The notes under the pieces: generated by a model
Database searches by the model: none
The model's input: the letters and a program-made list of their open reading frames with translations, nothing else
Told to the model about the DNA's origin: nothing
Part shown: piece by piece, positions 25,113 to 61,615 of the stretch
How the letters are laid out: every line of letters starts with the position of its first letter
Numbering within the stretch: the first letter of the stretch is position 1
Translations under genes and position numbers: made by a program
Origin: Osedax fenrisi
Lineage: Eukaryota; Annelida; Polychaeta; Sabellida; Siboglinidae
DNA: 64,000 nt
NCBI GenBank assembly: GCA_964019155.1
Contig: OZ025243.1
Coordinates: 41,758,179 to 41,822,178 of the forward strand
Reading direction: 5' to 3'

Positions 25113-25740
25113 CATCTATCATGACATACGATGACCGAATATATCATTGAATTAGATTACATTTCGAAAGGGCAAGAACTTGAATATAAAGTCTATAGTG
25201 AAGATGGATACTAGTGGTTTCGTGTGAATTAGTGATCTGGTCCGCAATCATAATATATATAATTATTTTAAAATGGTAGAATTTACACTACGCATGCAAT
25301 CACCAAACCATACGAAAGCCCTCGCACGATATCACTAGATCATACAAATATTTATTAAATATAGTAATCTTAAATTTATTGTATATATCTGGGTTAATAA
25401 TTGTATATCTACATAGTTTTATTATTTGTCTCACTGTATCTCGACAAGCAACATTATAAATAGTTCAACTATAGAGGGTGCTAATGATATCGAAATAATA
25501 TTGTAATATAGAGTAATCTAGTATAGTTTAATATAGAGTATGAATATATGCACGTCTATCGTGTATAAAATGTGTGTTTATATTGTATAATAAATTATTT
25601 TATATATATACAGTAACATCAAGTAAATATTAGACTTTTAATAATATACAAATGTGATGATTTGATACAGACTAGCCCTCTATATAGTTAAATATATGAA
25701 TTCTTGCCTTTAGTTGGCTATAATCTGTATCATACAATAG
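24203..25740. promoter_or_regulatory. Divergent intergenic region between CEP76 and the alanyl-tRNA synthetase gene
   Basis: 1.5 kb between the CEP76 ATG (minus) and the first recognised synthetase exon (plus). It must hold the CEP76 promoter and at least one 5' synthetase exon, because the exon at 25741 opens without a Met. I could not pick that exon out. A (TA)n run is at 25070-25108. No TATA or other box can be trusted in such AT-rich DNA. Confidence 0.5.
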
Positions 25741-49613
<23,873 letters not shown>

Positions 49614-49758
49614 TTTTCATTATTTTTATTTATCTATAATGATAGATATATATTTATTAATCTATAAATATTAAAAATACTATTTAATATAGAATATTTG
49701 AAAATGTAATATGAAAAATATAATGTTATATTTAGATATTGATATTACATTATAATTT

Positions 49759-49764
49759 AATAAA
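49759..49764 (+). terminator. Candidate poly(A) signal of the synthetase gene
   Basis: First AATAAA after the stop at 49611-49613, about 146 nt downstream. Plausible position; chance occurrence is possible at this base composition. Confidence 0.35.
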
Positions 49765-50033
49765 ATGTTATACTTTTTAATTCTAAACCAATCTTTTTAT
49801 ATATATATTAATTTATTATAATTAATTAATGTACCTATTAAATATTCTACAATCGTCATTACTCTATAGTTTATTTTTATTCATTCTCATAAGTTATAAG
49901 TTATAAGTTATATATATCACATATGTATTATTATGTCAAAATTACATATTCTATATAATGATGAAATTCTTATGTTATTAATATAATAATAATAATAATA
50001 CACATATGTAATAATTATTATAATGTATATGTA

Positions 50034-50380
50034 AGGACATTTTCACACCAATAGAAGCAGTCGGATTATCTGCCTGATATTTTGTCACAAATATGCTCTA
50101 TGTGTGAACCGCATTTTATTTAACAGTTGCCAGATATTTAAATATCATTTTATGGGATTGTAGATATCCTAGGTAATGCATCAAACAGTTCATATTAACG
50201 GATAAATCCATCAAATTTGCAGACATTTTAGAAAAAGTTCTAAACAATCCATTTGATAATACGCTGGATATTTGTTGTCTTCCCATCGAAATATAATAAC
50301 TCATTTAATCATTATCGCGGATATCCGTGAAGTAATATCTCAGATAATCCGGCGGCTACTTTTTAGTGCGAAAGTCACTG
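50034..50380. mobile_element. MITE family F (TTTCACACCAA ends)
   Basis: Left arm AAGGACATTTTCACACCAAT followed by AGCAGTCGGATTATCTG; right arm, reversed, CCAGTGACTTTCGCACTAAA followed by GCCGCCGGATTATCTGAGA. Imperfect arms of about 50 bp. Intergenic. Confidence 0.6.
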
Positions 50381-50433
50381 GTGAATATAATATATGGATA
50401 ACATAAATTAAATATTTACATATACAATTAATC

Positions 50434-50560
50434 GGCAACAACAACAACAGAAAATATTTATATTATTTTGAAGCCCTTTAAAAAAAAACATATAAATATC
50501 ATTGTTAATAAACAGGAAAAAAAATTAAAATTCTAATAAATATTATTATTATTATTAAAA
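50434..50560 (+). repeat. Short repeat family R1, copy 2
   Basis: GGCAACAACAACAACAG, then TTTTGAAGCCCTTTAAAAAA, then TAATAAACAGGAAAAAAAAT, then CTAATAAATATTATTATTAT, as at 33186-33323. Confidence 0.6.
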
Positions 50561-50918
50561 TTAATTAAGTATACATTGGTTTAATGAAATCAACATAACT
50601 GATAATTACAATAACATTAAGTATTTAGAAATAGATTTATAGTAAATATTTGTCAAATAAAATATCGTATACAATTTATTTTATTTAAATTACAATTACT
50701 TATGCAGTAAATTATGAATATATATAATTAAAAAAACTTGATTACTAAAGTGTATCAACTAAACAGCATATACATTACAATACACCACCTAATGCATCAT
50801 TTTATATCAGTAATTTAATAAGTAAACATATATATATATATAATAATTAAATAAATATATTTCATAAATTAGCTGCAGTATCAAAATCACTGAAATAGAT
50901 TTAGGTTTTACTCGGTGT

Positions 50919-50976
50919 GTATACACAAGACCTCCTATAACCTCAGTTATAGAGGTTATAGGAGGTCTTGGTATAC
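50919..50976. other. Hairpin with 23-bp stem
   Basis: Arms AAGACCTCCTATAACCT and AGGTTATAGGAGGTCTT, extended outside by GTATAC on both sides (two unpaired bases on the left). Loop of about 8 nt. Could be a foldback remnant or a small structured RNA; no promoter seen. Confidence 0.7.
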
Positions 50977-51534
50977 AGCAATGATTGTATTGTTCTATTT
51001 AATTACATGCACTATAAGTTAAATTGTACTCAACTCATAGATATATATATAAAATTTAAAACAAAAATATCCTATTGATCTGTTATATATTAATAATGAA
51101 TGCTAATTTTTATCATATAAATAATAATTAAAAAAAATATTTGTACGTTTAAAAAATATATAGTTTGATACGAATTTACATTATTAATATCACAATTGTC
51201 CGAAATATCAAACTACGTTTATATACGATATCGAATTACACGATTTAGCTTAAAGTGCGATATCTTTACTTAGCAAAAATCTGATTTTGGAGCCATTTTT
51301 TTCATAAGAATTGAATATTTTTATTTTATTTATTTATTATAAAAAAAATAAATCTAATAATATTTGTATATAATATATGTATCTATCTGTATTTCTGTAT
51401 ATAAAAGTAAAATTTTGTATTATAAAATTAATAAATGTATTATAACTTATAAAATATGAATATTTTTAAATTTGTATAATTATATATTTCAAAATATGAG
51501 CATATTTATTTATAACAAAAATAAATAAAAATAT

Positions 51535-51621
51535 GCGTCAGCGGGGAATCGAACCCCGATCGACTGCTTGGAAGGCAACCATGCTAACCATGGTTTGTAC
51601 AATGCATTACACCACTGACGC
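51535..51621 (-). tRNA. tRNA-Gly (anticodon TCC) with a 16-nt D-loop insertion
   Basis: Minus strand, 87 nt. Acceptor GCGTCAG pairs perfectly with CTGACGC; D-stem GTGT/GCAT; anticodon arm GTTGC-CTTCCAA-GCAGT (anticodon TCC); T-arm CGGGG-TTCGATT-CCCCG with box B GGTTCGATTCC. No encoded CCA. A TTTTT terminator follows after 4 nt. Relative to the usual 71-72 nt form, 16 extra nt (CATTGTACAAACCATG) sit in the D-loop, at or between G18 and G19, and interrupt the end of box A. It may be functional with an oversized loop, spliced by an unknown route, or a recent pseudogene. Confidence 0.9.
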
Positions 51622-52020
51622 TTGATATAATATGGTACGAATATAATTTATATAAAAAAATTAAATATATAATTATAGTTATTTATGAAATTTAACAATT
51701 ATATTATTTAATATTAATATTATATCATAATAATAAATATATTATAATTATTATAATAGTATATTTAAAATAATATTATATTAAATAATTAAATATTCTG
51801 AGAATAATAATTATTATAATTCCTATTATTTTAATTTTTTTTATTTTAAATAATATTTAGAATATAATATTTTAATAATTATAATTATAATATTATTAAA
51901 TATAATTATTATAATTATAATTATAATAATAATATCATGTCTTTTATTATAAAATTTATATATTATATAATAATTATAATAAATAATTTAAATAATTATA
52001 ATTGTAATTATTATAATTAC

Positions 52021-52945
52021 AGGGGAAAGTAACCTTAGGTTAAACCTTAGTAAACCTAATACGGACACTTTAACAATAAATGGTCTTAACTTTTTATTAC
52101 TCATTATTTTTATTTAAAAATTACAATATATTAATATTATATCATATAATATATGATTATAGATATTATTGTAATTTTAAAATTTTATTTAATCTTTTAA
52201 TTCCATAGATAACGGGGGTGTCCGCATTAAGTACCCATGTCCGAATACGGACACCCTGTGTTATAATACGGACACCCTATATACCACTAGATAAACTATA
52301 TATTATTGATGAATTAATCAGATAAATTAAAATTACGTTATTTATAATTAATTTTATAAAAAATATATTGTAATTTAATTAGTTAATAATTTATTTATTT
52401 TTATTATTTTTTAATTAATAATACAATTTAAGTATCTAAATAATAATTTTTTTAGAATTAGATTTATTGGTGGTATTAATATTATAACGCACGCGATTTT
52501 TATGAAAATCAGAATTGTTCGTACGCTGCGCGCTGGTTGGTTATAAGGTGTCCTTATTAAGAAATGTAGAGTGTCCGTATTAGGAACTTATACGACCTCT
52601 ATATATATGCTTATAACTTAATGAATATTTGATAACAAATATAGAAATTAAAAATACAATTTTTAGAATGCTTTAGTTTTTAATAATATAGTATTATATT
52701 TTATATCGATACATTTGTATATTCTTGAGAAGGTTTAAAATTGAAATTTGTTTTCATAAATTTAAAAACGTAATAAAAAAAATCAGTTTATTGGATATAT
52801 TAGCAATATTTTGAATAATTAAAAAATAAAAAATACTTTTTTAGACTATTTTTATAATTATGAATATTTTATTCATTAACATTTTTTTTGTATGATTTAT
52901 GGTTTCTGAGATACCGAGAGTGTCCGTATTCGGTTACTTTCCCCT
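52021..52945 (-). mobile_element. MITE family B, copy 2 (925 bp)
   Basis: Terminal AGGGGAAAGTAACC on both ends in inverted orientation. The right end, reversed, continues GAATACGGACACTC, exactly as the left end of 3049-4020. Internal tags GAATACGGACAC and complements lie around 52215-52275. Opposite orientation to copy 1. Right flank is (TA)-rich. Confidence 0.8.
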
Positions 52946-53374
52946 ATATAATATAATATATATTATAGGTAAGGTAAGGTAAGGTAATTATTTATTTAGA
53001 CACTCGTTATATTTTAAAATCTCACAAGTGTTGAGAATATATAAAAATAAATAATTAAATTAATAAATTAATTAAATAGTTAACAACAAAATTCGCATTA
53101 TATAATATAATATATATATAATATATAATAACGTCTATATTATGCCTATATATACTATATAATATAATATATATATATAATATATAATATATATATATAT
53201 ACAGTCAACTCCCGATAAGTCGGACTCGCAAGGGACCGAGAAAAGTATCCGACTTAGCGAGATGTCCGACTTATCTGAGATTAAAAATATCATGCAAATA
53301 ACTTATTTGAAATAAGACATGAAATGCGCAGCGCGAGTTAAATTGTTACAGAAATATGGAATTATGCAACAATC

Positions 53375-55878
53375 CAGGGGTCGCACTAATGTGCAGTCAA
53401 CGCAAAAATGGGAAGTCAATAATTTATTTGTGCAGTCAATTTTTCAATTTTGTGCAGTCAATTTTTCAATTTTGAACAACAATATTTTTATTATTCTAAT
53501 TAAATTTTGAAGGCATTATGTAAGATGTATACCATACAGGGAGTTTTCCGATATTATTACATTATTAAGCACAAGAAGATCACCAATAACAACATATTGT
53601 GATATAATATATATAAAAGATACCATTATGAAGTATCTAAGTTCTGAATATCATAACAAATGTATTATTGCTTATCAAAAAAAGGATAAAAAAATCAGAT
53701 AAGATACAACTAACAAACTATATATCAAAGGCAAATAGTGATTTAGCTTATAAGATAGGATCGTTATTGATCATGGTGTATTATTATTCAAGAGAGTTGG
53801 TTTTACCTGAATATTCTTTCCCTGCTAGAGAAGTTGTGAATATGATGGCATCAATATTTAGATATAATCCTGATGATAATATTATTACGAATACATATTT
53901 ACAATATATAACGCCCCGTACGCAAAAAGAATTATTATTCATTATAATAGATACATATATGGAAACATTACAAAAAAAAATCAAAAATTCTACTGGAATA
54001 TCTTCGGTCAGACGGTAGTGTAGACAGGTTGATAAGATATACACACTTGCGAAATTAATAGATAAAGTTGGAAACGAATCTCTTAAATTTGTTGGTGTAT
54101 GAGAACCTTTGGAGCGTTGAGCTCGTGGGATATTTAACACAATGATTAAATCAATGGAAAATCTTCTTGGAAGTAACGTAACAAATTTAATAATGAAAGA
54201 GGTTTCGTCGTTAGTGACTAATGGCACATCTGTAAATACAGGACATAATAATGATTTATGGAATATATTTCAAGAGTATATATTGGAGAAGTTCAGCGAG
54301 CTCGTAGCTCCTCTACTTGCAATATGGTGTTGTGCAAACAAGCCAAGTCTGGTATGGAAGGAAGCAAACAATGAAATACCAGAAATTAAAAATATACTAT
54401 GGCTATTAAGTGGTATTTCATCATATTTCGTTAAATATGGATTCATGAATCCATATTTAATCCATTAATCTATTCCGCACCTGTAGGTGCAGACAGTTAA
54501 AAAACATTGCAGAGTACAATAATATTATTGTTTGCTCATTTACAAACATATTTGAAATACGATGATGTTAATTCACTCATAAATTAGTTGAAAGCATATT
54601 AAAATCGTGGAATGCATTAATAATGTATTTTAATTCAATGACATGTAATGAAGCCTGTGGATTTTCAACGTACCTTTGCAATGAACATAAACTTCATATA
54701 TTATGCATACAACTTGCTTATGGCCGATGTACTAATTATATTATCTCGATATCAAAAAAAGATGCAATCCGATTCGACTATGATATGATATTCAGCAACA
54801 ACTTAATGATATTGAGGTTTGTCATATTTATATGATTAATATTGCAGAATACAATGCCTATAGCTCCTGATATTCAGAATAAAATAAATAATGTTTCATA
54901 ATATTTTGTAACTTTAATAGAATATGCTAAATAAATTATTAAAAAATGATTAAATTGGCGGATGTGTTACTAAGTTAATCGAATCAATTGAAAAAATCAA
55001 TCGTATATCATCAGTATACTCATCATTTGAAAGGTATTAAGTTGAAGAGAAAACATAATCGTGAAGTAAGACATCTCATTATGCATCATTTATATTTATC
55101 TGAAATGAGAGATATATCTGAAATAAAAGTAGAACTTATAAAAACTTAAGTAAATAATCTTAAGGAGCGATTTACAACTGAGGAAAATATATTTTCAAAA
55201 CTTGAACATTTTATTAAATTAAAAGAATAAGTAAACATAAATCAATTACATACTTTGATAAGTGCGTATTTGAACTTAATAGATTTATCCTTACAATATA
55301 ACGATTTATTATTGCATTCAGAAATTAATATATATAGAAAATACAATCTTCGTGAACTTGTTATAAAGCTATCAAGGTATGTATGAAATAGACATAAAAT
55401 ATACCATATAACATACATTTATTATTTTTTTATCATGGAAGAATTGTCTACATTGTGTTGTACATAAAATTTAATGACATTTCAAATTAACCTAACATTT
55501 TTAGGATAAATAAACGAAATAATAGAAAACACGAAAGCTATCTAGATAGCATGGTAAAATACAAGAGTATTTCAAGAGAATTTTTTCTGGTGCAGGAAAA
55601 AATAAAGTAGAAGAAGAAAATAAAATTCTTTTTAAAACAATAAAATTCTAAATATAAAACAAAAAATAATAAACAAACGTTTTATCTTTAAAATATTTGT
55701 TGTAGTCATACGTTTTTACTGTAATTAAAAGTATTTCAGCTTACATGCATATATTACCTACCTATGAATTTATAATAATGTTATATAACTATTAAAACTA
55801 TACAATATTAATTGATAAATAATTATTAATAATAATATATTTATGTGCAGTCAATATTATTCCTTAATGAGACCCCTG
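53375..55878 (+). mobile_element. hAT transposon nested in the pogo-like element
   Basis: Ends CAGGGGTCGCACTAATG and, reversed, CAGGGGTCTCATTAAGG, flanked by the perfect 8-bp duplication CAACAATC (53367-53374 and 55879-55886). 2504 bp. GTGCAGTCAA is repeated just inside the left end and occurs once near the right end. Carries a degenerate transposase on the plus strand. Confidence 0.92.
53668..54835 (+). pseudogene. hAT transposase pseudogene, ZNF862-like
   Basis: Two open stretches (53668-54018 and 54142-54468) are in one frame, joined by coding-like sequence with three in-frame stops (TAG at 54016, TGAs near 54103 and 54118). Recognisable parts: VDKIYTLAKLIDKVGNESLK, the core LVTNGTSVNTGHNNDLW, LAIWCCANKPSLVWKEANNE, and a later WNALIMYFNSMTCNEACGF segment near 54610-54670. 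These match the domesticated ZNF862/KIAA1586 type of hAT protein. Further frames downstream to about 55600 are eroded. Confidence 0.82.
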
Positions 55879-56731
55879 CAACAATCAACAACATAAAATG
55901 TTGTATTCAATAATATTACTTACTAAAATTATAATATTCATTATTTAAAGTAAACATTTCTGACAATTTATAAAAAGTCCGACTTATCCAGTATACAAAT
56001 CATAAAAATTACTATAATAGGCCTATGTGTCCGACTTATATAAAAGTCCGACTTATCCAATCCAACTTATCCGATTAATTTAACATGTAACTAGATACAA
56101 ATCCAACCAAACCAACTAAATGTATCCGACTTATCCGTAATCCGACTTACCGAGAGTTGACTGTAATATAATAATTATTATTATATTTAATAATTAAATA
56201 TACAATTATTTAAAATGAATTTTAATATATTGTTGATTAATAAGATTAATAGGATTAAGGCTTGATTGTGTTACCCTACTCAGAAGGTAGTTTCGCCACC
56301 CCGATAAATCCAATTAGCCTAATTATTTTAAAAATGAAAAAAATAATATTGCACTCCTATTCAATATTATATTGTAGGATATATTGAATAAATATAATAA
56401 ATATATTGAATATAATTATATATTGATATATACATATTACACAATAGGTGTGTAGATACTACCTAATAGTTGGGTGTGATATTCCTATGTATGCATACAT
56501 ATAATATCATGATATTCATGAAGTTATACACAATTATCAAGAAAGTATCCTAAATCTGGCTATATCATACATATTTTCTATAGTAAAGTATATATTTTAT
56601 ATAGTAAACCTATAAATAGTTTGAAATATATGATAAATGATAAATACAAATTATGGATAGGTACAAAGTCTTGTTTGTTAAGTTATGTTTTATAATGTTT
56701 TTTTTTTTATATTGGAAAGTCCCCTATTACC

Positions 56732-56763
56732 TAGAGCTAGAGAGAAATTTCTCTCTAGCTCTA
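56732..56763. other. Perfect 32-bp palindrome
   Basis: Centred on AAATTT with arms TAGAGCTAGAGAGAAA and TTTCTCTCTAGCTCTA and no spacer. Just downstream of a TGGAAAGTCCCCTATTA motif. No known site recognised. Confidence 0.85.
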
Positions 56764-56947
56764 TGCCTATTAGGCCCTATCAACCCCTACGTCACCATTT
56801 GTAATATCTTATTCAATATTCAATATATTTATTTGAAATTTTGGAAGTAGGATAGGTAGGACTACCTAGGACTTACGTAATTCCTAATATTGATAATAAA
56901 TAATTTTGCTATTTTAAATTTGATTTAATTGTATTGACAACATAAAC

Positions 56948-57060
56948 CAGGGGGTCGGTAATTGGATACATTTTCCAAATAGATTTCCTACCGACCCCAT
57001 TATTCTATTAACAACCACTTAAATACTCGTAGAAGAAATAATTGTAATAATATAATATCC
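56948..57060. repeat. Family A fragment
   Basis: Two opposed tags, GGGGGTCGGTAATTGG and CCTACCGACCCC, followed by AATATCCAATCAAAATAG, which also flanks the tag block at 58140-58200. Confidence 0.6.
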
Positions 57061-57339
57061 AATCAAAATAGCAGACACAAAAAAAATATAATGAATTAAA
57101 AAACGCATGTAGGCATACCTAATTAATATATCCGTGAATTTAAGTTTCAATATTCATAATAAATTAATAATTGAACTTTTTATTTCTATATTAAACTTTA
57201 AATTAACTGAATATGAATATAACTACACATACCTACTAAATAATCATTGTATTATTAACGCTATTAAAATACACTATTGACAGATTACAATTATACAAAC
57301 CAAATAATAAATAATTTCAAATTAATAAAATTATCTATT

Positions 57340-57650
57340 TTATTGGATACTATGAATCACATGGGGTCGGTATTAGGGTAATTTAGGGGCAGTTATTTGG
57401 GAAACATATGTGTTACTATAATTAAGATATCTTGGTTAATAGGTAGCCTACTAACTTATATATTAACCTACTTATTCACATTATAATATTTTAATAATAT
57501 TTATAAACATTTAGTTGATCTACAATATTATGCACAATATTAAGTTTTTTTTTATTTAATAAATTATTTACAATGATTTAAAAAAAGTTTGTATTCAAAA
57601 TTTTAAAAATTAAAACCAAAAGAGTATGAAACACTAAGCCTATACACTAA
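57340..57650 (-). repeat. Foldback/MITE family A, copy 2
   Basis: Same order as 60-360 (GAATCACATGGGGTCGGTAT, then TTGATCTACAATATTATGCA, then TTTACAATGATTTAAAAAAA). Followed head-to-head by the inverted copy at 57777-58205, giving an inverted repeat of about 300-bp arms. Confidence 0.75.
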
Positions 57651-57732
57651 TGCAGACAATATAAATTAAGTTTAATTTAAAGCGAATGCTATTACTCGTA
57701 TACCAACTACTAATAATATAGTATATAATATA

Positions 57733-57773
<41 letters not shown>

Positions 57774-57776
57774 TAT

Positions 57777-60700
57777 AGGGGAAAGTCTCAGATTACCGAC
57801 CCCCCCCCAATACCGACCCCCTATCGTATCTCATTAACTATTAGTAATATCAAAAAATTATATATACATGAACTGTTAGTAATTTAATGATAAATATGAA
57901 TAAGTATTTTGTTTAAAAAAGTATGTAATCCTACAATTGTTATTTGATAAAATGTAATATTCTGTTTTTAATTTTTAAATCATTGTAAATACTGTATTTA
58001 TTAAAAGAAAACTTAATTTTGTGCATAATATTGTAGATCAATAAAATGTTTATATCTATTTGAAAAATAATTTAATTTGAATAACTATTAACTAATATAT
58101 CTTAATTATAGCAACCCATATTATTTTCCTATTACCGACCCTCTAAATAACCCTAATACTGACCCCATGTGATTTATAATATCCAATCAAAATAGATCCG
58201 TATTTTACTGTAAAATATGTTATAAGTCGTTTGTTTATGATGATATTGGGATATTGTGTTTATTAACACTAAAATAGGGTCATGTAGACTCTTTCGCTCG
58301 TGCGGGAAGAAAATAATAATAAAATAATAGTAATACGATAATAATTTAATAATAATATACATTGAATATACCACGGACAACAATACTAAATAATATAAAG
58401 GACTATTATATACTACAGTCTGCATTGATATGGTGTAGTTTTATATACTACAGACTGAATTGATATAGTTATTAGATATCATATAGAATTGATATATATA
58501 GTGTTATATAATAATAAGATAATAATAATACAATAATAATTGTATATTAATAATGATATACATTTAATATAACACGGACACAAATAATAAGTTGGATGAT
58601 TTAATGATTATGGGCAGATAGAAAAGAATAAGTAAGATTTATAAATCTTTTGTGGGATCTAATAGAACGAATGGTAGGAGGGAGGGAATTCCATAGGGTT
58701 GGACCTGAATTTTTAAAACTCTAGAATTTATGGAAGTTTTACTAGAGTTCTGTGAGATAAGTAGAGGAGCATTTTGGTACCTAAGAGAAGATAATATAGT
58801 ACGTTTTTTAATTAGATCAGAGATATAGCTAGGGGTGAAATAATATATTGATTTATGGATTATAGATAGTATACGTAATTTACACCTGAGGGAGAAGGGT
58901 AGCCACATACGAGATGATTGATGAGATGTTGTAGTAGAGTGGTCCAGTCGAGTTAAACAGTAAGTAGTACGTATTGAGGAACGGATAATCCGATTAAGTG
59001 GAGCAGTAGCTTTAGCAGGAAGTAAATTCAGTAGGGAAGAACAGTAGTCAATTCGGGAAAGTACAAGAGCATTAATTAGAGTTTTAGTAAGGTTTCTGGA
59101 AAGTGATGTCCGTATTATTTTAATTCTGAAGAGATGAAAGTTGGAGGATTTTGTAATGGATGATATGAGATTCTTAAATGATAATTTGTCATCAAATACT
59201 AATCCTAGGTTTTTGATGGAATGAGAAGGAGAAATAATCATGTTATTTAGAGTAAAGTTTGGAAAGGAAGTTTCAGATGTAGATATGTTAAGTATAGTAC
59301 TCTTAGAGAAGTTACTTAGTAGTTTATTGGAGAGGAGTCATAATATTATGGAGTTAGCACACTCGATTAATTCAGAGTTAATGGTATTATGAGAATTTAT
59401 AGGGAAAAAGGTAAAAAGTTGAATATCATCAGCAAAAATATGGTAGTGAATATTTGGAAATTTCTTAATTAGATCAGCAATAGGGCGGATATAAATAGAA
59501 AAGAGGGATGGACCTAGAACAGATCCTTGGGGAATATCGTGGTTAAGAGGAGAAAGAGGCGAGTAAGGTTTGTCAATCATAATAGAGATATTTCTATTAG
59601 TGATATATGAAGTAAACTATGTTAATGCTAAGCCAGATATACCCATTAAAGTACGTCGCGAGATTAATATGTTATGGTCCAGGGTATCAAAAGCAGATGA
59701 GAGATCAAGTGGGATTAACTGGCAACACGTGTTTCTATTTAAGGTAGATAATATTGTGTCAGTAATACGGAGGAGAGCTGTTTCGGTTGAATTACCCTTA
59801 CGAAAAGCGCTTTGAAACGGGTCGAAAAGATTATTTTTATTTACATGGGCTATGAGTTGTTTGGAAACAATCCTTTTAATATTTTACTTAATAAGGGTAG
59901 GTGGGAGATCGGGCGATAATTGCTAAATAAGAGTGTGGGTCTAAGTTTTGTTTTTTTAGAATAGGGTATATTATGGCAGTCTTGAGACAGGGTGAAATTT
60001 TGCCAGAGTTTAGTGAGTTCGTAATAATATCCAAGAAAATAGGAGAAAATAATGGTGAAAGTTTGTGATATAATGATAAAGGTAGGGGATCAGTGGGGGA
60101 GGTACAGTGAGATTTCATGAGTAGGTCATTTACTTCATACAGTGAAGGGATAGTGAAAGTACTTAATGAGTCAATATGATGGGTAATATATATGGTAGGA
60201 TTGAGAATGGGTTGAGTAGATGCGCAAATAATATTATAAATGCTTGCAATTTTATTTTTCAAAAAGAGAACATAGTTGAAAATTTGACGTGTTTGGTAAA
60301 ATGGGGAGGATTTTTTCATCTGGAGGAGAGAGAATTTTATTTGCAATTTTAAATAATTTGCGAGGATTGGAGGAGATCAATGCTATTTTTTTGTTATAAT
60401 AGATAGATTTTGAACGATATATAGCAGATTTGTAATTTTTTCTAGCTAGTGATAGAGCTAATTTAGTTTCAGTAGAAGGATTTTTAAGAAATTTCTTCTC
60501 AAATTTGCGAACACTCTTCTTGAAGATGAAAAGTTCGTGGGAGAACCAGGGAGAAAAAGGGCGGTCGGTAATTAATGTAGTTTTTGTAGGTGCATGTATA
60601 TTGATAATATTTAGGAGAGTGGAGTTTAGGAGTACGGGGCAGAGGGAAGTTGAAGAAGAGATCTCAATTTTGATATTGTTTACAAATCTTGGTAGGTCGA

Positions 60701-61381
60701 TAGACTTAAAATCTCTATATAAATCTGTAATACGTTTTCGTTTAATCTTTGTGAATTTTAAATTTATAGAGAATTCAATAATAAAATGATCAGTTAGTAG
60801 TTCAATTTTTGTAAAGGAGTTAGGGTTTATACATATAATAAGATGACTGGGTAGGGGTGTAAATATCATATCAAGTGTATTACCACTAGAATGGGTAGGA
60901 AATGATATATGTATCATTAATATAGATTTATGATTCATGATTCCAGATGATTATATACATATTGTTTAATAAATAAATATTAAATAATAATATACACTAT
61001 TTTAATATAATTAATATAAAGTTTAAATTTAAATTTAATATTACTATTAAAATATAAATTCAATAAAAAATAAATTACGTCATGTTATAATTAATTATAT
61101 TTATGTATATCTACTATTTTTATTAGATATTATAATACTCTAATTATTTAGACCACGATTATTTTAGGGGGTCGGTAATAGGAGAAGGGGTCGGTATTAG
61201 GAATATGTATCAGATTACCGACCCCCCTCTTGTAAATATAATTATATCAAAAATTTAAAATAGCCACATTATTGGTTACCATAATATTACCCTAATTACA
61301 AAATTTCAAATAAATATATTTAGTATTGAATAAGTTATTACAAATAATCATTTGTGGGTCGGTAATCGGAGACTTTCCCCT
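57777..61381. mobile_element. Family A element split by an L2-type LINE (inferred)
   Basis: Left end AGGGGAAAGTCTCAGATTAC at 57777; right end, reversed, AGGGGAAAGTCTCCGATTAC ending at 61381. Both carry the tag ACCGACCCCC and both abut TA repeats. 57777-58205 is the inverse of 60-498. The LINE remnant at 58639-60938 lies between the ends. That the two ends belong to one element is inference. Confidence 0.5.
58639..60938 (-). pseudogene. L2-type LINE ORF2 remnant, 5'-truncated and broken
   Basis: Minus strand, in several frames: the end of the endonuclease (SGNTLDMIFTP, 60938 onward), a linker (PFSPWFSHELFIFKKSVRKF), RT fingers (60346-59888), DLSSAFDTLDH near 59700, a stop where W is expected near 59630, the catalytic block DIPQGSVLGPSLFSIYI and FADD (59580-59338), and the C-terminal part (59241-58639) ending PFVLLDPTKDL. 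Frameshifts and stops make it dead. Most of the endonuclease and any ORF1 are missing. Confidence 0.88.
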
Positions 61382-61571
61382 ATATATATTTGTATATATT
61401 CCATATTTTATTATTTTTAATATAATATGGCCCAAATATAAATATAAAACTAATATTTTGTATATATAATTTTATTCTACATATCTATTAGCATAATAAT
61501 TAGTAGACTAAATATTTGTAGACTACATTCGTTCTCCATGTATAATTGACCAGATCTAATTTCTACGTGTA

Positions 61572-61615
<44 letters not shown>

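Larger units (their letters stand above)
53202..56163. mobile_element. pogo/Tigger-like element (about 450 bp) interrupted by a hAT element
   Basis: Ends CAGTCAACTCCCGATAAGTC and, reversed, CAGTCAACTCTCGGTAAGTC, with TA duplicated on each side (53200-53201, 56164-56165). Many subterminal GTCCGACTTATC repeats. Removing the nested hAT (53375-55878) and one target duplication leaves about 450 bp without a transposase, so this is a non-autonomous Tc1/mariner-group element. Confidence 0.88.

Noticed and set aside
52972..52990. AAGGT repeats and the GGTAT repeats at 34016-34035 as telomeric or regulatory arrays
   Set aside because: Only three or four units each; ordinary short microsatellites.
60505..60789. 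Plus-strand open frame of 94 residues
   Set aside because: Antisense shadow of the L2 ORF2 remnant read on the minus strand.
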